This document shows positions 10,201 through 18,239 of a stretch of DNA of 32,336 nucleotides, piece after piece; the stretch's first letter is position 1; each line of letters starts with the position of its first letter. The notes under the pieces are model-generated. The model did no database searches and was not told the origin of the DNA. It saw only the letters and a list, made by a program, of their open reading frames with translations. The stretch spans positions 1 through 32,336 of the forward strand of contig JAEHCK010000051.1 in the NCBI GenBank assembly GCA_020696345.1. Reading direction: 5' to 3'. Source of the DNA: Thermoplasmata archaeon. Its GTDB lineage: Archaea; Thermoplasmatota; Penumbrarchaeia; JAEHCK01. A program made the position numbers and the translations under genes.

Positions 10201-13200
10201 CCGATCATCCGGATCCAAAGACAGGTCAGATGTATCGTTGATAGCGATATAAAGCAATGTCCCGTTGTTTTTCACGTACATCGTGACTGATCCAGGGGGA
10301 ACACTACTGGATGATATGTCTACTATCTGTGCATCGTCCCATTCATCAATAGATATATTACCATCTATTGTAGGTGTAGGTTGCGAGATTGGCCATAGTG
10401 ACTCAATATATGGTACAGTTATCGTTATGGTTGCGTTATCAAAAACTGAGGACTTATTATCTGATGTTGCTGTTATCGTTACCGTATCTGCGGTACCGTT
10501 CACTACCGTGCCCGGGATACTTACGTTTATGATCATATCTTTGTAATCTCCAGAAGCTGGAAGGCTTCCAGTGTCTGGGGTTCCATTGAAATTTGCATCT
10601 CCTAAAGGTGTTATTCCATCTGATTCGTAGAAGTTAATTGTCCATCCTGATGGTGAAAAAGCTGTTATATCAAATATATCAGAACCGCTTGTACCGATAT
10701 TCGTTACTCTCAATGTATATGAAACGTTTGTACCTGGCATTCCTCTCTGAGATTGGGACGATGGTGCTATCCTCACTCCCATTGGGATATATGTATCACC
10801 AATAGTTACATCGTCTATGTACCATCCTGAATTTGTCACGTAAGTGTCGGATTCGAAATGGAACCCAATAAGAACGATATTGCCAAGGTACGGGGAAAGA
10901 TCAAATTTCTCCTCTGTCCCAGACACCCAACCTCCGCTCATACTGCTGTAACCATCACCAAAGTTATTGGTCTGGTCCGGATAGCCACCTACCGGAGTGA
11001 TCCGCGTCCAGGTCGTACCCAAATCAGTTGATATCTCCACCACCCCAATATCCCAATTCTTCTCGATATCATACCAATTCCAGAAAGTTAAGTTTGCAGT
11101 TACTGGGGAGGTTAAATTGATAGGAGGTGTGATCAGCCATGCGTCCGCATAATTTGTATAATTTGTATCGATATTAGTTCCCCAGCAGTACGTACCAGAG
11201 CATGCATTATCTGGTCCAAAACCCGCAGGGTATCCAAGTTGCCACTCAGTGCCTGCACCGTTGGTTTCATTGGTCCAAAAATCAGGGCCGGATTCCATGT
11301 CGTCAAACCAGGTAACATTTTCAGACGGGAGCGTTGTAAATGTATAGTAAGCACTACCATTATTATCTATTACGGTATTTCCTGCATAGTCTGTAGATTG
11401 CACATCATAATAATATGTCGTGTTCGTGCTTAATCCGGTAAATGTAATAGAATGCGTTATTGTCATCGTTAGATCTGAGTTTGATAAAGTTGGGGGTGTG
11501 GTTGTACCATAGTTGACATTGCTATTGCTGTCTTCGTTCGTAGCCCAGATGATTACAGCAGTCATGTAGGAGGGCGTCGCTGTGACGGATGAGATGATAG
11601 GTGGTGAATCATCTACAAGCGCGGTGTCAATGACCGTATCTGGGTTCCCAGTCCCATTATTTGCATCCGTGTATCTCACTGTTATAGTATCACCATTTGC
11701 AACTTCCAAAGACCCATTATTTGGGTTTGCAGCATCAATCTGTAGTTGAACTGTCCCCACGAACCTGCCAGTGTTTACATCGGTCTCATTGAGCAGGATT
11801 GTAGTGTTTTCCCAGTCACCAGTTGGGGCACTACTGACGTTATCTATTATGTATGTCTCCGCTATAGTAGGATTTGTGTTGAGGTCCCAGTCCATAAGTG
11901 TGATCGTGGCGATATCATTGGATTGGTACGCCATGTTGTCAAATTGAACATACCCCTCGCTTAAAATGAAAGATACAGTTACATATCCCGGCGTTGTTTC
12001 TGGTGTATCAGAGGACTCTCGGGAAGTTACAGTGGGACTACCAGGGGTATAGTTACCTTGATAATACTCGATTTTAAAGGAGGTAATGGTACTAGAACTT
12101 GATCCAGAACCTATTTTAAGATAGGAAATGTTGGTCCCGGCGTCCCAGTTGTCCTGGAATTCCGTTATATCGAGACACATAAATGATGGGAAATCGTAGC
12201 TACCGCCATTCCATTCAGGCGCTCTAGTTTCCTCCGGGCTTCCATAAGGGCCAACCCCCAATTCTATAGAAGCACTTCTAGCGCCCTGGGGGTTCAGATT
12301 CCAGACGCCTAAAAGAGATGGCTCGTAGTCGATCTTATCAATATATCTGTAGCAGAGGCTCCAACTCAAATTCTTGAAACAATCGTAGGTCATATAATAA
12401 GTACCGTTTGAATAGGGGCCCCATGATGCCCCCCATGAGTTGACTATCTTAAAGGCACCGGTCTCCCCATCATCTGTTATCGAATCATTGTATCCTACAA
12501 CGGTATTTGCATGATTGGGGGTCCCCTCGGGGCTAAACTCCGCCCATGACATTATACCGTTCCCGTCCGCCCATCCCGCACTATATCGACCTGCATTCAA
12601 GGCCATTGGGATGGCACAGCCCTCGTCAAGCCATGATTTAATTATATCGATGTTAGTAACTGAAGTGGCTTCGTAGCTTTTCGCCCGATATTTCGGGGCT
12701 TGTCTCCAGGCATCCTCGTCTCCCCACGAGGTGTGATCCGATTGTGAGTACGGCATATAACTTTCCGGACAGTTTCCAACTGTGGAAACAACTGCCATGG
12801 GACTTGCAAGATCGGAGCCGCTATCGGCGCCTCCATTTACCTTATGATAGACCCAATCCGCGCTCATCAAATGGTCATTATTTCCTGTCGAAGCATCGGT
12901 CCATCCTTCATCCTTGGCCTGCAGGTATCCGTTTGCATAATAGCCTGTAGACCATGAAGCGCAGGAGCCTTCGCCTCCTTGACTTCTAACTTGGGGAAAG
13001 CAAGGATCCTCCATGAGATCCACAGAGGAGTTACCTAGGGGACCATCCTGCAACCGTTCAAGGCCTCTTTGCACCGAATCAACGATCTTTAAACGACCGA
13101 TCGTAGCCTCCCATTGTTGTTCGGTTGGAGGGGCCAATCCGGTTCCGTGACCATCGATGATCATGTTGTAGTTCTTATTTGGTTCTCTGACACCGATTCT

Positions 13201-13443
13201 GGATTTCATGGCTTCTATTTCCTCTCTTATCACAAAATGCGATCGGTATATTCTTCGGTCTGTTGATAAGAAAGAGCCTGTTAAACTTCTTTTTGCTTCC
13301 GAATTCAAAATCGCTTCCTCGTTTTCTTCCCCCATCACATTCCCAACTACAGTTACGGTAGAGCCACATAGAAGGAGAAACACCAAGCTCACTACAATCC
13401 ATCTTACATATATCCTTTCTTTTCTTATTTTATTCCTCCTCAA
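7237..13443 (-). CDS. Giant membrane-anchored papain-like (C1) cysteine peptidase with lectin-like, Fn3/Ig-like and calcium-repeat modules
   Basis: About 2068 residues. A basic N-terminus and hydrophobic segment (about 15-34) form a signal peptide. The C1A peptidase domain (about 145-370) shows oxyanion Gln155, catalytic Cys161 (GEGSCASW), His311 (PNHANTV) and Asn335 (VNSWGASWG). Next come a lectin-like domain (about 375-480), Fn3-like domains, a MAM-like jelly roll (FDDMESG...WYIDDVTIG), a NEW3/CARDB-like domain, a CBM9/DOMON-like domain (IDGNISIDEW), five or six Ig-like repeats of two kinds (three copies of a FSNDTINWTNW/GDGVK type), a Big_5-like domain and thrombospondin-3 calcium repeats (DTDGDGVWDNADDDDDGD). 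It ends with a transmembrane helix and a basic-then-acidic cytoplasmic tail. It probably cleaves or binds extracellular protein or glycan. The start is unusual: TTG at 13443 comes two codons after an in-frame stop and lies next to the Shine-Dalgarno (see findings). Confidence 0.9.
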   Translation of the reverse strand: MRRNKIRKERIYVRWIVVSLVFLLLCGSTVTVVGNVMGEENEEAILNSEAKRSLTGSFLSTDRRIYRSHFVIREEIEAMKSRIGVREPNKNYNMIIDGHGTGLAPPTEQQWEATIGRLKIVDSVQRGLERLQDGPLGNSSVDLMEDPCFPQVRSQGGEGSCASWSTGYYANGYLQAKDEGWTDASTGNNDHLMSADWVYHKVNGGADSGSDLASPMAVVSTVGNCPESYMPYSQSDHTSWGDEDAWRQAPKYRAKSYEATSVTNIDIIKSWLDEGCAIPMALNAGRYSAGWADGNGIMSWAEFSPEGTPNHANTVVGYNDSITDDGETGAFKIVNSWGASWGPYSNGTYYMTYDCFKNLSWSLCYRYIDKIDYEPSLLGVWNLNPQGARSASIELGVGPYGSPEETRAPEWNGGSYDFPSFMCLDITEFQDNWDAGTNISYLKIGSGSSSSTITSFKIEYYQGNYTPGSPTVTSRESSDTPETTPGYVTVSFILSEGYVQFDNMAYQSNDIATITLMDWDLNTNPTIAETYIIDNVSSAPTGDWENTTILLNETDVNTGRFVGTVQLQIDAANPNNGSLEVANGDTITVRYTDANNGTGNPDTVIDTALVDDSPPIISSVTATPSYMTAVIIWATNEDSNSNVNYGTTTPPTLSNSDLTMTITHSITFTGLSTNTTYYYDVQSTDYAGNTVIDNNGSAYYTFTTLPSENVTWFDDMESGPDFWTNETNGAGTEWQLGYPAGFGPDNACSGTYCWGTNIDTNYTNYADAWLITPPINLTSPVTANLTFWNWYDIEKNWDIGVVEISTDLGTTWTRITPVGGYPDQTNNFGDGYSSMSGGWVSGTEEKFDLSPYLGNIVLIGFHFESDTYVTNSGWYIDDVTIGDTYIPMGVRIAPSSQSQRGMPGTNVSYTLRVTNIGTSGSDIFDITAFSPSGWTINFYESDGITPLGDANFNGTPDTGSLPASGDYKDMIINVSIPGTVVNGTADTVTITATSDNKSSVFDNATITITVPYIESLWPISQPTPTIDGNISIDEWDDAQIVDISSSSVPPGSVTMYVKNNGTLLYIAINDTSDLSLDPDDRIGIYFDDNHDHAWPPTSSPTGEGNFWVKWDGATVVCQYRRIYGDPPNDGGTDTAVGVVGNISNTSGNVQYEVCIDLTTSALQSTPGDTIGIFVYSEDAGLSVSTGDWPPGGMATSIDPSTYGDLTLAQDIIPPTSSVNTIPSYWQTTTPFTITATADDTFSGVARVELFYRFSTDNVTWGGIWTSVEVDTLSPWEWDFYFPGGDGYYEFYSNATDNATNEEVETGTDAICGYDATPPRELSIIINGGDTHTNSTTVILTLSATDLIHDVWQMRFSDDNITWTDWKVYSTSTTYVIPSGDGVKTIYFKARDNLGNEASAVNDTIILDSPPTTTYAISGSAGANGWYIGDVEVNLTAIDIISNVEFTKYRVDGGSWITYIGDFIVSGDGSHTVYFYSKDDVGYQEEMKNITFKIDSVNPSTSDEVTGTVGNDQWYVSSISIVLDGIDETSGIDTMMYRTGGRTWQTYSGEIVITTGGTHIIEYYSVDLAGNTETTKMLTVKVDKTLPSVSLSVENGKTYVNSGSVVLNINAYDNTSGLWQMSFSNDTINWTNWEPYNITKPWALLPGDGVKKIYLMVIDKAGLISTEVNDTIILDTTPSIIKYFTINNGAPYTNSTYVSLSISAYDTTSGINLMNFSNDGISWSPWETYATSKTWKLTNGDGNKTVYVRIKDRAGNVASTISNIIILDTTSPIVLSTIPQNNAANVSIDSIIVITFNATLNNNTLTPINITITDSKSNLISGTMSYDNKNKTITFKPSTTLGYDDQYIVTITTSVKDLAGNGLVENYTFEFTTKTEWQDTDGDGVWDNADDDDDGDNFLDEWEVFLGTDPNDNKSYPVDTDYDGIPDGDENNTESWMDPDDDNDGYSDSEELEAGTDPLDINNYPTKKRTTPEKLDHLIIILIVISIIIIVLIAIIIIIIMKPKRAEKLKEVKKKPREMRKELRKKKKRARRISKPPKKKELKIEELVEWDDEEEFAAGDVEPEIEDWD

Positions 13444-13504
13444 TCTCTATTTCAAGATGTTATTCCTAAAACGCAATCTCAAATATTTAACAATACCGCA
13501 TATT
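13435..13504 (-). promoter_or_regulatory. Promoter and ribosome-binding site of the C1-peptidase surface gene
   Basis: The block at 13484-13504 matches that at 7132-7152 in 19 of 21 positions and contains the minus-strand TATA-like TTAAATA. A perfect Shine-Dalgarno, AGGAGG, lies at 13440-13435. The only start codon at normal spacing from it would be ATA at 13428; TTG 13443 precedes the site. Related sequence recurs at 13649-13671 (TATTTAATAATATTATGC). Confidence 0.55.
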
Positions 13505-13670
13505 ATTACTTTTTCACCCCCATTAATAACCATCCATAAACATAAATGATCGACTGGAACTTAAAAAAAAGTACTTCCCTGGAGAGATATCCTGACGTAT
13601 AAACCCCGCCCCACCATAGAACACGGATACAACGAATGCAACTTAAAATATTTAATAATATTATGCTTAT

Positions 13671-13933
13671 TTAGGGATTTGGGATGTGGCACACATAGTG
13701 ATTATCAATATATTGTCTATGACATTCATCACCGGGATTCGGGATTTGCACGTTTCGAAAGATTTGTGCATTTAATCACTTGTGGGATTCGGGTCATATC
13801 GCTAGGATATCAACCCACCTCCTACAACCCGCATCCCAAATCCCTTGAAAATCAAAAAATACAAAAAGATGGATTCGGATCTTATCGCTATGATAGCAAC
13901 CCACCCCCCACAACCCACATCCCAAATCCCTAA
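13671..13933. repeat. Intergenic repeat element with 19-bp perfect terminal inverted repeats and an internal 86-bp-period duplication
   Basis: TTAGGGATTTGGGATGTGG (13671-13689) is the exact reverse complement of 13915-13933. Inside, about 55 bp at 13791-13845 is repeated with substitutions at 13877-13931; both copies contain ATCGCTA, CAACCCACC and ATCCCAAATCCCT. The left half is G-rich and the right half C-rich. An 84-codon reading frame crosses the element but is explained by the repeats and has no ribosome-binding site. The element occupies the spacer between the C1-peptidase and aminotransferase genes, which are divergently transcribed. It could be a miniature mobile element or a structured RNA. 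Confidence 0.75.
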
Positions 13934-14008
13934 TGAATTAATAATAAATTTCAATAATCATTTTCAAATACTTAAAAACTATTACCCACCCATGCAAGGG
14001 GATCATAA

Positions 14009-15142
14009 ATGGTAGTTGGAGCAAGACTTGAAGGAATACAACTATCTGGCATACGTAAGATGTTCGAACTTACCACGGAGAGATCGGTTAACTTAGGCCT
14101 TGGCGAGCCCGATTTCCAGCCAGCTCAACATATACGCCAGGCATTATCAGACGCCGTTGAAAAAGGTTACAACAAATACGGTCCCACGAGCGGCATATCT
14201 AACCTTCGTGAAGCCCTGGCAAATGGTGCGAGGAAGTACCGCAGTGATATTACCGCCAATGATATCGTGGTAACCACGGGCAGTACACAAGCACTAATGA
14301 TCACCGCCCAGTACTTGTTCAATCCTGGTGACGATGTTCTACTACCGGACCCGGGATTCGTGTTGAATGTGCCGCAGGTAAGGATCGCTGGGGCGCGACC
14401 GTTAATGTACCCGTTGAAACAGGAGCACGAGTTCATACCACAGGTGGATGACCTGGAAAAACTGGTTACACCCAAAACGGTTGCCATCTACACTAACTCA
14501 CCCTCCAACCCTACGGGTGGCGTGATGTCAATAGAAGATATCCGTGCTATCACACAGTTTGCCGAGGACCACGATCTTTGGATAGTATCCGACGAGGTCT
14601 ATGACCAGATAGTATATGACCGAGAGCACCAGTCATTTCTTGGCGATTACGATAAAGTTATCCATATAAATTCTTTATCCAAAACCTATGCGATGACCGG
14701 ATGGCGGTTCGGGTTTCTCATAACAAAAGCACCGATCATTGATAAATTATCTATACTGAATTATTACACAATCGCATGTCCGAACGTACCCACCCAGCAT
14801 GCAGCCCTGGCCGCAATGACCGGACCACAGGAGCATGTAAAGCAAATGGTCAACGAGTTCAAGCGCCGCCGTGACCTGATCGTGGACAGGTTGAACCGGA
14901 TCGATGGAATTCACTGCCTGGTACCCAAGGGTGCATTCTATGCATTCCCGAAATATGATTTCAATATATCTGCTCTCGACTTTGCCATGGAATGTGCAAG
15001 ATCCGATCTTATATGCACCCATGGCTCGGCCTTTGGTGACGCCGGGGAAGGACACATTCGGTTTTCATATGCAAACTCGATGGATAATATCAATAAAGGC
15101 ATTGATATATTCGAAGAGGTGTGCGAGAAAATTAAGGGGTAA
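14009..15142 (+). CDS. Class I/II pyridoxal-phosphate aminotransferase, aspartate/aromatic type
   Basis: A 377-residue fold-type I aminotransferase that moves an amino group between an amino acid and a 2-oxoacid in the cytosol. Key residues are visible: Asn167 in SNPTGG, Asp195 and Tyr198 in SDEVYDQ (cofactor ring), Schiff-base Lys225 in SLSKTYAMTGWR with Arg233 (phosphate), and Arg351 in HIRFSY (substrate carboxylate). The N-terminus (RLEGIQLSGIRKMFEL) resembles archaeal aspartate aminotransferases. The family has several substrate specificities and the sequence alone does not separate aspartate from aromatic or alanine substrates. Length is normal. The ATG follows AAGGGG (13996-14001) at 7 nt, and a TATA-like CTTAAAAA lies at 13971-13978. 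Composition is more GC-rich than the flanking spacer, as expected for a core gene. Confidence 0.92.
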   Translation: MVVGARLEGIQLSGIRKMFELTTERSVNLGLGEPDFQPAQHIRQALSDAVEKGYNKYGPTSGISNLREALANGARKYRSDITANDIVVTTGSTQALMITAQYLFNPGDDVLLPDPGFVLNVPQVRIAGARPLMYPLKQEHEFIPQVDDLEKLVTPKTVAIYTNSPSNPTGGVMSIEDIRAITQFAEDHDLWIVSDEVYDQIVYDREHQSFLGDYDKVIHINSLSKTYAMTGWRFGFLITKAPIIDKLSILNYYTIACPNVPTQHAALAAMTGPQEHVKQMVNEFKRRRDLIVDRLNRIDGIHCLVPKGAFYAFPKYDFNISALDFAMECARSDLICTHGSAFGDAGEGHIRFSYANSMDNINKGIDIFEEVCEKIKG

Positions 15143-15160
15143 TAATGGAAAAATTCCAAG

Positions 15161-15282
15161 CTCCAAACTGTGGAAAAGTCGAAGAGTTTTCCATAGCGAG
15201 TTAATTTGCCTTGGCAAATTAGCCTAGTAGCAAGTTCCAAATAAGCTCCAAACTCCAAACTTGAAACACAAAACTCCAAACT
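15161..15282. repeat. Scattered CTCCAAACT repeats
   Basis: The 9-mer CTCCAAACT occurs at 15161, 15246, 15253 and 15274, with a related AAGTTCCAA at 15232, all in the spacer between the aminotransferase and glycosyltransferase genes. Seen directly; function unknown. Confidence 0.6.
15171..15221 (+). terminator. Two hairpins downstream of the aminotransferase gene
   Basis: TGGAAAA (15171-15177) pairs with TTTTCCA (15187-15193). TAATTTGCC (15202-15210) pairs perfectly with GGCAAATTA (15213-15221) across a TT centre, a 20-bp palindrome. Both lie within 80 nt after the aminotransferase stop. They may be 3'-end structures, or the palindrome may be a protein-binding site. No long T tract follows. 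Confidence 0.4.
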
Positions 15283-15328
15283 TATCATTGGAATCTCTTT
15301 ATTATTGATTTGTATTATTAGTGATAGG

Positions 15329-16501
15329 ATGAAAATTCTTCAAACCTGTATCAGATTCCCACCTGCACCTGGTGGTGCGGAGACCCATGTGCTGGAGATC
15401 TCGAAATTGCTCAAGAGCCGTGGGTATGATCTAACCGTGTACACATCCGATCTCTATAAAGAGGTGCCGTTTACGAGAAAGAGTGACTGGTCAGTGCAAG
15501 TGCAGGGCATTCCAGTTAAGCGTTACAAGGCATATTCCATGCCGGGTGAGCTGCATTATGTTTTCATACCCGGGCTCGCAAAAGCACTATTGGATGTGGA
15601 TACCGACCTTATTCACGCACATTCATACGGTTATTTCCAGGTCAATATCTCCGGGTTGAACAAGCGCCTGCGTGATACTCCGTTCGTGCTCACTCCACAT
15701 TATCATCCACCATGGTCCATGTGGGGCGGTGATAGACGCAAACAACTGCGCAAGATATATGATAAAATATTTTCACCGGCCGTTCTAAATTCTGTTGACC
15801 GGATCATAGGTGTCTCACACCACGAGATGGAACTGCTCCAGAGGTTTATCAAAATTGACTCCGATAAGATCAGGTATATACCGAACGGCATCGACTTTTC
15901 CCGGTTCGAACCCATTCCGAAGCCCGATAAATTCCTGAATCAATTCAAGCTCCAGGGCAACATCGTGCTTTATGTCGGTCGTTTGGCAAGCAACAAGGGT
16001 CTGGAGGTTCTTGTGGACGCCGCACCCGAAATATTGAAAGAGCATCCGGACACCACATTCGTGTTCGTGGGTGAGGACGAGGGGATGAAAGAGTTGTTGA
16101 TCAAAAAGGCCAAAAAACTGGGTATTTTGAAGAAACTGCTGTTTACGGGCCATATTAAAGATGATGATCTGTTTAACAGCAGCTTTGCCGCGTGTGATGT
16201 GTTCGTTCTGCCGTCCGAATACGAGGCATTTGGCATAGTACTACTCGAGGCCATGGCGTGCAAAAAACCGGTGATCGGAACAAGAGTGGGTGGAGTGCCG
16301 GAGGCCATCGGCGACGGTGGTGCGGGGATCGTGGTGGAATATAACGACCCGGACGAATTGGCCGGGGCAATTAATAAACTGCTTGCCGATCGAAAGCTGT
16401 GTCAGAGTATGGGCGAACTCGGCAGAAAACGCGTAAAAAAGAAGTTTACCTGGGAGATCGTCGTTGATCAGATAGAGAAGGTTTATGCTGAGTTGATATA
16501 G
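15329..16501 (+). CDS. GT4-family glycosyltransferase (GT-B fold)
   Basis: About 390 residues with the two-domain GT-B layout. The N-terminal acceptor domain has PPAPGGAETHV (residues 11-21) and DLIHAHSYGYF (93-103, His98 typical of the family). The C-terminal nucleotide-sugar domain has LYVGRL (214-219), KGLEVLVDA (223-231), LPSEYEAFG and the retaining-enzyme EX7E motif at Glu299/Glu307, then GTRVGGVPE. It transfers a sugar from an NDP-sugar, probably to a lipid- or protein-linked glycan at the membrane; the substrate cannot be told. An in-frame TTG lies 24 nt upstream, but ATG 15329 gives the classic MKILQ start, and a TATA-like TCTTTATTATT lies about 30 nt before it, suggesting a leaderless mRNA. 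It could serve N-glycosylation of the neighbouring surface proteins, but that link is only positional. Confidence 0.9.
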   Translation: MKILQTCIRFPPAPGGAETHVLEISKLLKSRGYDLTVYTSDLYKEVPFTRKSDWSVQVQGIPVKRYKAYSMPGELHYVFIPGLAKALLDVDTDLIHAHSYGYFQVNISGLNKRLRDTPFVLTPHYHPPWSMWGGDRRKQLRKIYDKIFSPAVLNSVDRIIGVSHHEMELLQRFIKIDSDKIRYIPNGIDFSRFEPIPKPDKFLNQFKLQGNIVLYVGRLASNKGLEVLVDAAPEILKEHPDTTFVFVGEDEGMKELLIKKAKKLGILKKLLFTGHIKDDDLFNSSFAACDVFVLPSEYEAFGIVLLEAMACKKPVIGTRVGGVPEAIGDGGAGIVVEYNDPDELAGAINKLLADRKLCQSMGELGRKRVKKKFTWEIVVDQIEKVYAELI

Positions 16502-16770
16502 TTTTAAATGCTTAATTGACAAGGTATTGGAAAAGCTAAATTTTAAAAGTTAAAATTAGGGACCAAAAACAGGAAAGTGGGGGGAGGTAAGAGGAAAGCG
16601 GGTTGATAACTTAGCGATATGACCCTCTGTCCTCTAGCGTTTTTATCAATAACTTCTCCTAGTGTCCTCTTTCCACTTCCCAGTATTAGCAATAATTATT
16701 TAAACTGACAACTAACATCAGACAACTAGTTCTTACCCCGACCCCTGATCATAGCTTAAAATATGCTTAT
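16502..16770. other. Intergenic spacer with imperfect G-rich/C-rich inverted repeats
   Basis: No gene is seen between the convergent glycosyltransferase and HD-domain genes. TTGATAA (16603-16609) pairs with TTATCAA (16643-16649). A purine-rich left part (GGAAAGTGG...GAGGTAAGAGG) is partly complementary to CCTCTTTCCACTTCCC near 16665-16680. The arrangement is consistent with a bidirectional 3'-end structure. Confidence 0.4.
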
Positions 16771-17532
16771 TTATAGCTCCAATTTCTCCAATATCTTCTT
16801 CTCGGTCCCCATGATCTCGATGGAAATTTGAACATGCTCGTTCAGTCCGGAATCTTTAAGCTTGGGTTTCAATAAATTATCTATCTGAAAGATCCCCGAT
16901 GAGTTCGACATCTTGATCACGATGGGTTTTTTACCCGAGCCGATCTCAACATCCTCGATGGCCATGGCAGAAACCGAATGAATATCTACTTTCCCCGCCT
17001 TGAAAGGAATACGTGCCCGGCCCTCTTTCATGTCCAGTGCGTCCGCGATGCAGAGCACACCGGCCTCGACCGTTATCGGTTTATAATCTCTATGATGGGC
17101 GACGATGGCATGTAATGCCTCGGTAGTGATGATGGTCGCCTCATGCTCAGCGTAAATTTCCGTTAAAAAATCTTGTAATAGCGGTATTGCCAGCGGTATA
17201 GAGAACCGGGTATGATCTTGGCGGTGGATCGAATGCCCGATATCATGCAGCACCGCAGCCAGGAACACCACCACTTCGGCATCTTCTTTTGACATTGAAT
17301 GGTCTTTTTCTATGCTGGTTTCAATACCCGCATCTATTAGATTTCGCAGGAGCTTCAAAGCAATGTTCGACACGATCGCCACATGCGTGCTCCCGTGGTC
17401 GCTGTATCCCAACCGGTTGATAGCCATAACATTCGAACACTCTAAAAGCGTCGCCAGACGTTTGCTGGATCTTATCCTGGCCAGAACCTTTTTGAGCTTC
17501 TGATTACCTTTTGTTGGTATGTTTAATTTCAT
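16771..17532 (-). CDS. HD-domain metal-dependent phosphohydrolase
   Basis: A 253-residue cytosolic protein with an HD-superfamily fold. Candidate metal ligands are His46/His50 (DHGSTH), His96-Asp97 (LHDIGH, with His100 and His103), His146-His147 (AHHRDY) and Asp164 (IADALDMKEGR). HD proteins hydrolyse phosphomonoester or phosphodiester bonds, often in nucleotides, but the substrate is unknown. The last 70 residues form a small alpha/beta tail (VIKMSNSSGIFQIDNLL) outside the core. The ATG at 17532 has no Shine-Dalgarno. An ATTTATAAAA TATA box about 29 nt upstream indicates a leaderless transcript. It converges on the glycosyltransferase gene and has no operon partner. Confidence 0.85.
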   Translation of the reverse strand: MKLNIPTKGNQKLKKVLARIRSSKRLATLLECSNVMAINRLGYSDHGSTHVAIVSNIALKLLRNLIDAGIETSIEKDHSMSKEDAEVVVFLAAVLHDIGHSIHRQDHTRFSIPLAIPLLQDFLTEIYAEHEATIITTEALHAIVAHHRDYKPITVEAGVLCIADALDMKEGRARIPFKAGKVDIHSVSAMAIEDVEIGSGKKPIVIKMSNSSGIFQIDNLLKPKLKDSGLNEHVQISIEIMGTEKKILEKLEL

Positions 17533-17577
17533 GGGTGATACTACAATTATGATTTTATAAATGTTTCTAATTAGAAA
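17533..17577 (-). promoter_or_regulatory. Leaderless promoter with adjoining 14-bp palindrome
   Basis: On the minus strand the TATA-like ATTTATAAAA (about 17562-17553) lies about 29 nt from the ATG at 17532. Immediately upstream is the perfect palindrome TTTCTAATTAGAAA (17564-17577), positioned where an archaeal repressor or activator dimer would overlap the BRE/TATA region. Confidence 0.5.
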
Positions 17578-17599
17578 TTATGTCTCCTCTCGAGAATTT

Positions 17600-18060
17600 G
17601 TGCAGATTTAGTGTATTAATATGATTGAAATAAAATATTCTGGGTTTTCTCTGAAAGTTTCGTTTAACGGTATCGAGGCTCGTATCGTTCAACGGTTTCG
17701 GCTAACGGCTCCTTACCGTTTAACGTTAGACGTGTTACGATACACAATAGAATCCTTCGGATTCAATCGAGACCTCAAAATTCATTCATATCTTAAAGTT
17801 TTGAATTTTGACGTCGAGTTTCGAAACCGTAGGACGTTTTCGGTAAACGGTAACTGAGCAGGCTTATCCCCGAGTTTTGGGATGACCGTAAAATTTTTTG
17901 CGAGGGTTAAGCCAGCGCAAGTAACCGTCAAAAAGTTTCCGTTCGAAACCGACACCGACTGACGAAATCTACATGAACAGATAAGCAATGAAATCAACAC
18001 AAATTAGCTTACCAGACTTCAAAAATATGCACAGATTTGTAAGGGGGGCCGAAATAAATT
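17600..18060. other. Spacer enriched in AACGG/CCGTT and TTCGAAACCG words
   Basis: No convincing gene lies between the HD protein and the 1824-residue surface protein. AACGG or CCGTT occurs repeatedly (about 17666, 17691, 17704, 17716, 17836 and 18062). TTCGAAACCG occurs at 17820 and 17942, and GTATCG/CGATAC pairs occur near 17670-17740. A 78-codon reading frame (17621-17857) has no ribosome-binding site and an Arg codon choice (CGN) unlike its neighbours. It may be a decayed element or structured RNA. Confidence 0.35.
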
Positions 18061-18239
18061 AACGGTTGTATTAATTTTGATATAATTAGCTGGTGTTCTG
18101 ATTTATGGAAATCCCAATAATACCAAATAAATTTTTCAAATAAATAGATAATAGAAAGATTAATATAATTTCAATATCTATTTGCACCACTTAAAAATAT
18201 AGAGTGATCTTTATATTGAAATCTAGGAGGGGCTAGATA

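Noticed and set aside
13679..13933. 84-codon reading frame in the repeat element
   Set aside because: It is wholly contained in the inverted/direct repeat structure, lacks a ribosome-binding site and has a low-complexity Pro/His-rich translation.
17621..17857. 78-codon plus-strand reading frame
   Set aside because: No Shine-Dalgarno or clear TATA box at leaderless distance, atypical codons and recurrent short DNA words that better explain the sequence.
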